This document shows, piece after piece, positions 44,086 through 52,800 of a stretch of 56,042 bases of DNA. Each line of letters opens with the position of its first letter. Position 1 is the stretch's first letter. Position numbers and translations under genes: made by a program. Origin of the DNA: Pantoea cypripedii (GTDB taxonomy: Bacteria; Pseudomonadota; Gammaproteobacteria; Enterobacterales; Enterobacteriaceae); the NCBI RefSeq assembly GCF_011395035.1, contig NZ_CP024770.1:1430230-1486271 (forward strand), written 5' to 3'. The notes beneath the pieces were generated by a model. The model did no database searches, was not told the origin of the DNA, and saw nothing but the letters and a program-made list of their open reading frames with translations.

Positions 44086-46398
44086 ATGGGGTTCTGGATT
44101 CCGTTTCTCATCTTTCTCGCGGTTTGTTTTATCTTTAAGAAAAAGAAGGTATCCACTTCGACCAGCTCTCACGTCAGTAAATCGGGCCCACTGGCAAGGC
44201 AAAACAGAGCTGGAAGGGGAGGCAGTGCTCAGACTCACGCAGCGACTCGGGTGGATGACGATGATGATCTGCCGATATTTGAGCTGAAGAATGGTGGCGT
44301 TGCCAGTTTTAGTATTGATATCAAAGCCCCCAGCCAGAGGCACCAAAGTAATACCGCCCCTGCTCGATGGGTGTTACCTGGAGAAAGTATCAGCATTGCC
44401 GGGATCGAAATCGTACGTGGCAATGTCTATTTTGGCGGGAGATTAAAGCCTGGGGGTTTCGATGATAATGGCTTTTATGACGATGGTTCCGAATCCTCCC
44501 TGTTAAATGATCACTTATCTATAGTTCCCTCAGCGTACCAATTCACAGACGAGACGTTAGGTTACTGGCCAAGTTTCGCCCGCCTTTCAGCACAAGGGCG
44601 AGGTGCCTATCTGAGCTGGCTGGCCAGTGAACGCAATGATGTAACCTGTCCCATTGGCTATGTATTCATCTATTTTTACGGTATTGAGCGGCGGGTTCTC
44701 GTAGATGCCCAGGGAGAGATGGTTGCAGATACTGAGTTTAAAGCTCTGTTTGACGAAGTTAACAGGCTTCGTTCAATTTTTTATGACAATCGCTCTTTCC
44801 GCCATTATTCCTCTCAATTACTCGAAGCCATGACGCTTATGAGGGGCGAGTTAAATCTGCTCCAGGAGAACGAGGAAGTCAGTGCGACGGGGGATTCGCC
44901 CTTATTCAGATTTCATCTCGCTAAAACCGTTGCTCAGGGACATCCTCTTCCCGCAGCACTGGCTCTGTCATGGGTCAGAAATTATCCCGAATATTCTATG
45001 CGCACCCCGGCACGACGTTGTGCTGATGAGTTTGCATCACTTTTTTCCAAACGATATGCAGATAAATTCGGCGAGGGCCTCACGGTCAAACCTAATAAAA
45101 CACGACTTAAACTGGAGATCAGACCTGCCAACGCCACGCTGTTCGGCACTCATGTTGCAACGCCTGATCTTCCGGATCCCTTTGTACTAAAGGGGCCGAT
45201 ACAAAAACTGGCTGCCCTCGCGGATACCTGCACAGATGAGCTTGATGCCTATAGCCGATACCTGGGAAGGAAAAATGCGTCAAGAAGTGATGTTGCTGCC
45301 ATCATGCTTCTCCCTGCTGAGATTATCAATGAAAGCACTGAACAGGTCTTTACGCGTTTCAGGAATTGGGCAAATCATCAAATTCAGACATGTCAGGGGC
45401 TGGTTTCAGTTTCTGAGTTCTGGACCTATATGGGGATGCCAATCCCCGCTAAAATCAACAAGAAAGAAGCGGAGTTAATGCAGGACTTCGCCCGGAGAAC
45501 CGGCTATGGAATGGTACCTGATTTACGTTATCACCATGTAAAACCTGAAGCTGACGGCAAGGTGGTGCTTTTCGCTGAAGGATATGGGAATGCGTTCAAC
45601 CCGGGTCCTGAATATATTTCGGTTTCTCTGGCTCTTCGGCTGGGGGCGATGGTCGCGAATACGGACAATAACATCGATATCTCTGAGCGGGACACTCTGG
45701 AAAAAGTCATTGATACCAATCCAGCGTTAACAGAGACAGAAATGCGCTCACTCCATGCCTATCTCACCTGGCGGCTCAGTACACCCTCCAGCATGATGGG
45801 GATGAAGGCCCGAATCGAGCAACTGGGTGATACTGACAAAGCTGCGATTAGTCAGGTCATTATCAATGTTGCATGTGCAGACGGCAAAATAGCCCCAGCA
45901 GAAATCAAACAGCTTGAAAAGATCTACTCAAGCCTGGGACTAGACAGTACTACTGTCGCCAGCGATATTCATAAACGAACAACCTCAGATTCTATCCAGA
46001 AAACGCAACCTTCGAAAACGGTGAAAGAAAGTCCGGTCTTTACACTTGATGCCGGCATTCTGGCTCGTCATGAGTCTGATACACGAGATGTGCGGCAACT
46101 TCTTAGCACCATCTTTATTGATGACGAACCCGAAGAGATACCAGCAGCATCTCAGATTCAGAGTAACAGCAAAACCGCTCTTGATACTGCTCACTTCCAG
46201 CTATATCAACGTTTACTTGAAAAAGATCAATGGGCGCGTGATGACGTTGGTGAATTGTGTAAACAACTCAATCTGATGCTGAGTGGTGCGATCGAAGTGA
46301 TCAATGACTGGTCATTTGAAATGGTAGATGCCCCGGTTATCGAAGATAGTGATGACATCTGGGTCGATCATGAAATTGCGAAAGAAATAGAAGGATAG
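44086..46398 (+). CDS. sngA: TerB-type protein of a Shango defence system (SngA)
   Basis: The 770-residue protein starts with a short membrane segment and basic stop (FWIPFLIFLAVCFIFKKKK), then a polar linker. The TerB-N domain follows (about residues 55-270; GAYLSWLASERNDVTCPIGY, VFIYFYGIERRVL), then a middle part, a TerB domain (about 575-640; VIINVACADGKIAPAEIKQL) and an acidic TerB-C end. Published Shango systems combine a TerB-domain protein, an ATPase and a helicase. AAGGA lies before the ATG at 44086, and the next gene starts 3 bases after the stop. The membrane anchor suggests the complex is held at the inner membrane. How Shango senses phage is not known from sequence. Confidence 0.85.
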   Translation: MGFWIPFLIFLAVCFIFKKKKVSTSTSSHVSKSGPLARQNRAGRGGSAQTHAATRVDDDDDLPIFELKNGGVASFSIDIKAPSQRHQSNTAPARWVLPGESISIAGIEIVRGNVYFGGRLKPGGFDDNGFYDDGSESSLLNDHLSIVPSAYQFTDETLGYWPSFARLSAQGRGAYLSWLASERNDVTCPIGYVFIYFYGIERRVLVDAQGEMVADTEFKALFDEVNRLRSIFYDNRSFRHYSSQLLEAMTLMRGELNLLQENEEVSATGDSPLFRFHLAKTVAQGHPLPAALALSWVRNYPEYSMRTPARRCADEFASLFSKRYADKFGEGLTVKPNKTRLKLEIRPANATLFGTHVATPDLPDPFVLKGPIQKLAALADTCTDELDAYSRYLGRKNASRSDVAAIMLLPAEIINESTEQVFTRFRNWANHQIQTCQGLVSVSEFWTYMGMPIPAKINKKEAELMQDFARRTGYGMVPDLRYHHVKPEADGKVVLFAEGYGNAFNPGPEYISVSLALRLGAMVANTDNNIDISERDTLEKVIDTNPALTETEMRSLHAYLTWRLSTPSSMMGMKARIEQLGDTDKAAISQVIINVACADGKIAPAEIKQLEKIYSSLGLDSTTVASDIHKRTTSDSIQKTQPSKTVKESPVFTLDAGILARHESDTRDVRQLLSTIFIDDEPEEIPAASQIQSNSKTALDTAHFQLYQRLLEKDQWARDDVGELCKQLNLMLSGAIEVINDWSFEMVDAPVIEDSDDIWVDHEIAKEIEG

Positions 46399-46401
46399 TT
46401 C

Positions 46402-47718
46402 ATGTCAGCAACAAGAATCCGCCCTAAAGAGAAAGATGCCATTATCCAGTCCCTGAAGTCAGGGGTAACACCAAAAATTGGTATTCAACATATCCAGGTC
46501 GGCCGAATAAATGAAATCACGGCACTGCATAAGGACATTGAACGCATTGCAGATGGTGGAGCTGGTTTCAGGCTGATTATCGGTGAGTATGGCTCTGGTA
46601 AGACTTTCTTTCTCAGCGTTGTGCGGTCAATCGCACTTGAGAAAAAGCTGGTCACCGTGACTGCTGATCTCTCACCCGATCGCCGGATACATGCGACAGG
46701 CGGCCAGGCACGCAACCTGTATTCCGAATTAATGAAGAATATGTCTACCCGAAATAAACCGGATGGCAATGCGTTACTGAGTGTTGTCGAGCGGTTTGTC
46801 ACTGAAGCCAGAAAGGAAGCTGATAGTACCGGCACGAACGTTAACACTGTTATCCATCAGAAGCTGGATAGTCTTTCAGATATGGTCGGTGGGTATGATT
46901 TTGCAAAGGTTATTGAGGCATTCTGGCGTGGCCACGAGCAGGATAATGATTCGCTTAAATCGAATGCCATTCGCTGGCTGAGAGGAGAGTATACGACTAA
47001 GACGGATGCCCGTAATGATCTGGACGTCAGGACGATCATCACTGATGCGTCCTTCTATGACTCACTCAAGCTGATGAGCCTGTTTGTCCGTCAGGCGGGA
47101 TATGCAGGCCTGTTGGTGTGTCTGGATGAGATGGTCAACCTCTATAAGCTCAACAATACACAGTCGAGATCGGCTAACTATGAACAGATCCTCCGAATTT
47201 TAAACGACTGCCTTCAAGGTTCCGCTGAAAATCTGGGATTCCTGCTTGGTGGTACGCCAGAGTTCCTGTTTGATCCCCGTAAAGGGCTGTACAGTTATGA
47301 AGCTCTGCACTCACGTCTGGCTGAAAACAATTTTGCGCAGCGTGCAGGGGTAACAGACTATTCATCTCCCGCGTTACATCTGGCAAGCCTCACCCCTGAA
47401 GAACTTTACATCCTTCTTAAAAACCTGCGCCATGTGTTTGCAGGTGGAGAACCCGAGAAATATCTGGTCCCGGATGAGGCCCTGACTGCTTTCCTGCATC
47501 ATTGCAGTAAGACGATTGGTGATGCGTATTTCCGGACGCCAAGAAATACGATTAAAGGTTTTCTGGATATGCTTGCCGTGCTCGACCAGAATCCTTCAAT
47601 AGACTGGAAGCAGCTCATTGACGACGTCGTGATTGTTACTGATCGACCAAGTGATATGGACGAAATCACGTCAGACTCCACGGATGACGATGAAGATCTG
47701 GCTGGATTCAGGTTATGA
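46402..47718 (+). CDS. sngB: BrxD/DUF2791-type ATPase of Shango (SngB)
   Basis: The 438-residue AAA+-like ATPase has AIIQSLKSGVTPKIGIQHI, followed by Walker A IIGEYGSGKTFF (about residues 59-70) and a Walker B-like GLLVCLDEMVNLY. This is the BREX-system ATP-binding family (BrxD). It works with a helicase in BREX type 2 and in Shango. Its stop overlaps the helicase start by 4 bases (ATGA), so the two are coupled. A load-and-activate role for the helicase is inference. Confidence 0.88.
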   Translation: MSATRIRPKEKDAIIQSLKSGVTPKIGIQHIQVGRINEITALHKDIERIADGGAGFRLIIGEYGSGKTFFLSVVRSIALEKKLVTVTADLSPDRRIHATGGQARNLYSELMKNMSTRNKPDGNALLSVVERFVTEARKEADSTGTNVNTVIHQKLDSLSDMVGGYDFAKVIEAFWRGHEQDNDSLKSNAIRWLRGEYTTKTDARNDLDVRTIITDASFYDSLKLMSLFVRQAGYAGLLVCLDEMVNLYKLNNTQSRSANYEQILRILNDCLQGSAENLGFLLGGTPEFLFDPRKGLYSYEALHSRLAENNFAQRAGVTDYSSPALHLASLTPEELYILLKNLRHVFAGGEPEKYLVPDEALTAFLHHCSKTIGDAYFRTPRNTIKGFLDMLAVLDQNPSIDWKQLIDDVVIVTDRPSDMDEITSDSTDDDEDLAGFRL

Positions 47719-49910
47719 GTATTGAGTATCACCAGCTCGATCCACGCGTTAAAAAATGGATTTATAAGCAGGGGTGGGCAGATTTAAGGGAACTGCAAAA
47801 AAGAGCCATTGCCCCCATATTGGCTGGCGATCGTGATGTTCTTATCAGCGCGTCTACCGCTGCAGGTAAAACGGAAGCATTCTTTTTGCCCGCCTGTTCC
47901 GCAATTGCTGATATCGAGGGTGGGTTTGGTATTGTGTACATCAGCCCTCTCAAAGCGTTGATTAACGATCAATACCGCCGCCTGGAAAGTCTCGGGGAAA
48001 CGCTGGATATGTCAGTCACTCCCTGGCATGGAGATGTTGCACAAGGTAAGAAGGCAAAGATGAAAAAGAATCCCTCAGGGATTCTGCTCATCACTCCTGA
48101 ATCACTTGAGTCGATGCTGGTGGGTTCATCAGGCTGGCTTAAGCAGGCTTTTTCTAAATTAGCTTATGTCGTAATAGATGAATTTCACGCATTCATCGGT
48201 ACAGAGAGGGGGATGCAGCTTCTCTCACAGCTCAACAGAATTGATCATCTCCTCGGACGTTACAACAACCCTGTACCCCGTGTGGCGTTGAGTGCAACGT
48301 TAGGAGAGATCGAGAGAGTTCCCCAGCTCCTGAGGCCAGACGGGCGGCTGCCTTGTTCGATCGTTACGGATAGCCACAGTCAGTCGCTGATTAAAGTCCA
48401 GGTAAAAGGATATCTGGAACCCGTCACAGAAGTGAAAGATGAACCACGCCCATCCGCTGAACAACAGATTTGCCAGGATATTTTCAGACTCTGCAGGGGA
48501 GAATCAAATTTAGTCTTTGCCAACAGTCGCAACAGGACTGAGAGCATCGCCGCGATGCTAAGTGATCTCAGTGAAGCTGCGTTTGTTCCCAATGAGTTTT
48601 TTCCCCATCACGGCTCACTGGCTAAAGAGCACAGGGAAATGCTTGAGTCGAGACTACAAAAAGGGGATTTACCGACCACAGCCATCTGTACCATGACGCT
48701 GGAACTGGGCATCGATATTGGTAAGGTTCAGTCCGTCATTCAGGTCACGCCACCACACTCTGTTTCCAGCTTACGCCAGCGCCTGGGGCGCTCAGGACGA
48801 CGAAATTCTGCATCCCTGCTACGAATGCTAATCGCTGAGAGAGAGCTGAATACACATTCAGATATCGTGGACCAACTCAGACTCCAGTTGGTGCAGTCGT
48901 TTGCCATGATTCGCTTGATGATTCGCGATAGTTGGTTCGAACCGGCTGATATGCGGCAGATGCACTATTCAACTCTTCTTCATCAGATCCTTGCCGTCAC
49001 CGCTCAATGGGGAGGTGTACGAGCCGATCAGCTCTGGACCCAATTGTGCCAGCAGGGACCCTTTAACCGGGTCACTCTTCCCGATTTCAAACTGCTGTTG
49101 CGGTCGATGGGAGAAGGACAACTGTTGACGCAGTTATCGAGTGGAGAGTTGGTACTCGGTGTAGAAGGCGAGCGTATAGTTAATAAGTACACCTTCTTCG
49201 CTGTGTTCAATACACCAGAAGAATTCCGGATAATTTCAGGCAGCAAAACTCTGGGTTCAATCCCTATTGACTCTCCACTGTTGCCTGAACAACACATCAT
49301 CTTTGGTGGACGACGCTGGAAAGTTACTGAGGTTGATACCGAGAGGAAGGTGATCTTCGTAATGGCAACAAAGGGAGGGCAACCCCCAATCTTTGGCGGT
49401 GGAGGAATGTCTATCCATGATGCTATTCGGCAGGAGATGCTTAAGATTTACAGGGAAGGGGACTACCGTATACCGGTGGGCGATCAGAAAGTGGATTATG
49501 CAGACTCGGCGGCAAGAGAATTATTCAAAGAAGGCGTTGAGTTTTTCCACAGAAGCAACCTGAGTAACGAGTATTTTATTCAGCAGGGGGGGAGCACTGT
49601 GATCCTGTCCTGGATGGGAGACAAGATTGTAAACACGATAGCGGCATTGCTAATTTATCGTGGGTATAAAGCAGATACTTTCGCCGGAGTGATAGTGGTA
49701 GAGAATGCGACTGTATCCGCTATCAAAATTTCACTGTCCGAAGCCGTACGGGAAGGGGTGCCCGATGAGACGGTGCTCGCTGTGAGTGTCCCAGAAAAAT
49801 GTCTTCAGAAGTTTGATGAGTTTTTGCCTGAAATGTTGCTGACTCAGGAATATGGGTTAATTGCTTATGATATTGAAGGGGTAAACAGCTGGCTGAGGGT
49901 ACATTTATAG
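47715..49910 (+). CDS. sngC: Lhr/BrxHI-type superfamily 2 helicase of Shango (SngC)
   Basis: The 731-residue helicase has motif I SASTAAGKTE, motif Ia IVYISPLKALINDQYRRLE, motif II VIDEFHAF (DEFH), motif III LSATLGE and motif VI LRQRLGRSGRR, followed by a winged-helix-like C-terminal region, as in Lhr-type helicases and BrxHI. It would unwind or translocate on DNA. Third gene of the Shango operon. Confidence 0.9.
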   Translation: MSIEYHQLDPRVKKWIYKQGWADLRELQKRAIAPILAGDRDVLISASTAAGKTEAFFLPACSAIADIEGGFGIVYISPLKALINDQYRRLESLGETLDMSVTPWHGDVAQGKKAKMKKNPSGILLITPESLESMLVGSSGWLKQAFSKLAYVVIDEFHAFIGTERGMQLLSQLNRIDHLLGRYNNPVPRVALSATLGEIERVPQLLRPDGRLPCSIVTDSHSQSLIKVQVKGYLEPVTEVKDEPRPSAEQQICQDIFRLCRGESNLVFANSRNRTESIAAMLSDLSEAAFVPNEFFPHHGSLAKEHREMLESRLQKGDLPTTAICTMTLELGIDIGKVQSVIQVTPPHSVSSLRQRLGRSGRRNSASLLRMLIAERELNTHSDIVDQLRLQLVQSFAMIRLMIRDSWFEPADMRQMHYSTLLHQILAVTAQWGGVRADQLWTQLCQQGPFNRVTLPDFKLLLRSMGEGQLLTQLSSGELVLGVEGERIVNKYTFFAVFNTPEEFRIISGSKTLGSIPIDSPLLPEQHIIFGGRRWKVTEVDTERKVIFVMATKGGQPPIFGGGGMSIHDAIRQEMLKIYREGDYRIPVGDQKVDYADSAARELFKEGVEFFHRSNLSNEYFIQQGGSTVILSWMGDKIVNTIAALLIYRGYKADTFAGVIVVENATVSAIKISLSEAVREGVPDETVLAVSVPEKCLQKFDEFLPEMLLTQEYGLIAYDIEGVNSWLRVHL

Positions 49911-50134
49911 GTATTTCAAGTTTTGCGGCATCTGTTGACTTGCTTCCTCATATAAAGCCTGTTAGTGCAACCTCCCCAGTAAAATTTAGCAGATTGCCCT
50001 GTTTGCACAGACAGCTTTGTAGTTCCATGACAGATTAAGGTAGATGCAGAACTGACAAGTTGCTTACACCTTTCGATAAAAATAACGATATCCGGCGCAA
50101 TTTCCATTTGTGATAAACATAACAGGAGTTATTG

Positions 50135-51493
50135 ATGGACTACCCAGATAAAGATCAGTGGGAAGCACGCAGAAATCCCGATGCAAAGCGACCACTTGAT
50201 TACCGTTCAGAATCAAAACGTGACCTTGCCCGACTTATACACAGCTCCCCTTTTCGCAGGCTTCAATCTAAAACCCAGGTGCTTGGTCTGGGAGAGAGCG
50301 ACTTTTACCGGACCCGATTAACGCACTCGATGGAGGTTGCGCAAATTGGTTCGGGCTTGTTGTATGTTCTTAAAAAGGAAAACGAAGACAATGCGTTGAA
50401 AAGATTCCTGCCTGACGATGACCTCATGCAGGCAGTCTGTCTTGCGCACGATATCGGCCATCCTCCATTCGGACATGGTGGTGAAGTGGCGCTGAATCAT
50501 TGCATGAAAGAGTTTGGTGGGTTTGAAGGAAACGGGCAGACACTGAGGCTACTGTCTCGTCTGGACAAGTACACAGAAAAACATGGGATGAATCCAACCC
50601 GTCGCTTCATGCTGGGTGTACTGAAGTACCCAGCAAGTTATCTGTCTGTTGTTAATGACAATGCGTATAGCCTGCTTCACGGTGGAAGTAATGACTGGCT
50701 TTTTCGCTCAGCAGATAATAAACCCCCAAAGTGTTACCTCGATTCTGAAAATGATGTTGTTGACTTCATCCTTAAACCGTTTGGTTCTTCGGACCAGACG
50801 CTTTTCAGAACGTTGAAAAATGTCGGTGGTGATAAACACAAAAAGACACTCTATAAATCGCTCGACACGACCATTATGGATTTAGCCGATGAAATCTCTT
50901 ATTCACTACACGATCTGGAAGACGCCATTTCGCTAAACATGATCACGCAGAAACACTGGAAGGAACACTTTAGCGACAAAGCCCACATTATCCGTGACTG
51001 CCTTGGAAATGGATTTAATGATACTTTCGACTCTCTAGAGGCTGACCTCTTTGGAAAAAGTCATCAGCGTAAATACTGCATTGGCAAGCTGGTCAACCTG
51101 ATGATAACAAATGTTGTGTTAGTCACTCAGAATAATCAGTTCAAGTCTGAACTGCTGAGGTATAAAGCAGCTTTGCCATTCAATATTGAAGCGCTACGAG
51201 CATCTATTTTTGACCTGGTTAAGGACAAGGTCATTCACAACGAGAATGTTCAGCAGCTGGAGTTTAAGGGCCAAAAAGTTGTTGTTGAGCTGTTCAATGT
51301 GTTGGTAAGTGACCCGATGAGGTTTTTACCGGAGTCTGCCCGTAAAAACTACAAAGAAGCGCGAGCAGATAGTGAAATGCACGCGATGCGAACTATCTGC
51401 GACTATGTTGCCGGTATGACGGATGAATATGCGACACGCTTTTATGAAAAAATGTTTTATCCTCGCAAGGGGTCGGTGTTCGACAAGTTGTAA
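50135..51493 (+). CDS. dGTPase-like HD-domain triphosphohydrolase
   Basis: The 452-residue protein opens with SPFRRLQSKTQVLGLGESDF and has the HD metal site: H64 in RLTHSMEVAQ, H105-D106 in CLAHDIGHPPFGHGGE, and the later aspartate in LADEISYSLHDLEDAI. dGTPases of this group split dGTP to deoxyguanosine and triphosphate. Some act in phage defence by emptying the dNTP pool. ATG 50135 follows AGGAG; a TTG at 50132 is in frame. It is a single gene between Shango and Hachiman, ended by a hairpin. The location favours a defence role over the housekeeping one. Confidence 0.85.
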   Translation: MDYPDKDQWEARRNPDAKRPLDYRSESKRDLARLIHSSPFRRLQSKTQVLGLGESDFYRTRLTHSMEVAQIGSGLLYVLKKENEDNALKRFLPDDDLMQAVCLAHDIGHPPFGHGGEVALNHCMKEFGGFEGNGQTLRLLSRLDKYTEKHGMNPTRRFMLGVLKYPASYLSVVNDNAYSLLHGGSNDWLFRSADNKPPKCYLDSENDVVDFILKPFGSSDQTLFRTLKNVGGDKHKKTLYKSLDTTIMDLADEISYSLHDLEDAISLNMITQKHWKEHFSDKAHIIRDCLGNGFNDTFDSLEADLFGKSHQRKYCIGKLVNLMITNVVLVTQNNQFKSELLRYKAALPFNIEALRASIFDLVKDKVIHNENVQQLEFKGQKVVVELFNVLVSDPMRFLPESARKNYKEARADSEMHAMRTICDYVAGMTDEYATRFYEKMFYPRKGSVFDKL

Positions 51494-51567
51494 TTCTTAC
51501 CTTTCGAAATAAAGAACGGGAATGGCACCTTGCGGAAATGATTTATTCTGATGCAGGAGTGGTTACT

Positions 51568-51597
51568 AAGCCTCATTATTATTGAATAATGAGGTTT
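51568..51597 (+). terminator. Terminator after the dGTPase gene
   Basis: CCTCATTATT (51571-51580) pairs perfectly with AATAATGAGG (51585-51594) around ATTG. Three more pairs (one G-T) extend the stem to AAG/TTT. It separates the dGTPase from the Hachiman genes. Confidence 0.65.
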
Positions 51598-51913
51598 GTC
51601 GAAACAGAGGCTTGATAGTCTTAAGTTAAAATTAAAAAGAAAAGAGGGGTAGAAAGAGAGTAGGGGTAGCATAAAGAGCACTGAGAGGATGACCTGTTCA
51701 ACAAGGAGATTCATAGGTAATTTCAGATGGTCTTTTACTGACTGCTGGTATTTCCATAAATACCGATTGCCAGATATTGACTCTCAGATTGAAGGGGCAC
51801 ACTAACAACCCAACTTACAGATTCATGAAGTCTTGGAATTTACTGGTGAGTACAATAATGATGTTTAACACAAACTTCACAACTTTTTTCATCCTACTGA
51901 ACCAGAGAATTCT
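51598..51913. other. Leader region of the Hachiman operon
   Basis: About 320 bases without a gene. A purine-rich stretch (about 51624-51670) is followed by AT-rich DNA that probably contains the hamA promoter. No clear -35/-10 pair at good spacing was fixed. Confidence 0.4.
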
Positions 51914-52798
51914 GTGGAAATAAAAACAATCGCTGACCGTTATGTGTGTTGCCCACGTACAGCAACTGTCGCATTTATATTTGCTCATAGTATAGAGGAC
52001 TCTATGGATGAACTCGGTTTTAATTTCGAAGAAGCTATAGCATGGTTTCGCCAGGAGCAAAGCCACCCTTATGTTTTAGTGCGGATGAACATCGAACAGG
52101 CGAATGCGCTCCCGGCCATGATGAGCATCCCGCTGCGGCGTTGCTACATCACAGATTCTACTCTTATTGAGACAATGACACGGCATAGTCTAACTGGTGC
52201 AGAAGTCATACAAGCCCAACTACCAGACGCTGGTTCAGTCATGTCCGGAGACTTTGGCGAGGTACTGGCTTACTTTTATCAATCTGCAATGGCCCTTCCA
52301 TCTTATGGAGTAGGGCCAAAAAAGTGGCGATTAAAACAGGACAGAACAAAGGCAGCTCCGAAATCAGATGTTGTACATTTTATTATGCCTAACAGGGCTG
52401 TGGCGAGCGCTGAAGACACAATATTGTGTGCAGAGGTCAAAGCCAAAGCAACCTCTGGTAATTCTACGCCGATAGCTGATGCGATAAGGGATTGCCAGAA
52501 AGATCGAACCAGCCGTCTGGCAAGTACTTTAGTCTGGCTGCGCGAGAGGGCAATGACAACAGACCTTGGAGATGTGGATATACCGTTGCTTAATCGTTTT
52601 ATAAATGCAGTTGATAACCCTCCTGCTACTAAACGCTTTCGAGCGGTTGCTGTTATCTGCAATAGCTTAATTGATGCTGAGTTAGCATCGGCACCAGAAA
52701 GTGCTGATCCTGAATACACACTGGTAGTAATCGGTGTACCTGATTTACGTAACACCTATTCGGCGGTATATGCTGCGGCAACCAATTCGGTGGAATAA
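51914..52798 (+). CDS. hamA: Hachiman HamA (DUF1837) nuclease subunit
   Basis: The 294-residue protein matches DUF1837/HamA. In the middle there is SGDFGEVLAYFYQ (E116), then PKKWRLKQDRTKAAPKSDVV (D152) and ILCAEVKAKAT (E174, K176), forming a PD-(D/E)xK-type nuclease site. HamA is the effector nuclease held in check by the HamB helicase and released upon phage DNA signals. The start is GTG 51914 with a modest AGAGA; an internal ATG at 52004 would cut 30 residues and is less likely. HamB follows 2 bases after its stop. Confidence 0.88.
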   Translation: MEIKTIADRYVCCPRTATVAFIFAHSIEDSMDELGFNFEEAIAWFRQEQSHPYVLVRMNIEQANALPAMMSIPLRRCYITDSTLIETMTRHSLTGAEVIQAQLPDAGSVMSGDFGEVLAYFYQSAMALPSYGVGPKKWRLKQDRTKAAPKSDVVHFIMPNRAVASAEDTILCAEVKAKATSGNSTPIADAIRDCQKDRTSRLASTLVWLRERAMTTDLGDVDIPLLNRFINAVDNPPATKRFRAVAVICNSLIDAELASAPESADPEYTLVVIGVPDLRNTYSAVYAAATNSVE

Positions 52799-52800
52799 TC

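Noticed and set aside
46402..49910. BREX type 2 (Pgl) system
   Set aside because: The BrxD- and BrxHI-like genes are present but PglX, PglZ, PglW and PglY are not; the TerB partner fits Shango better.
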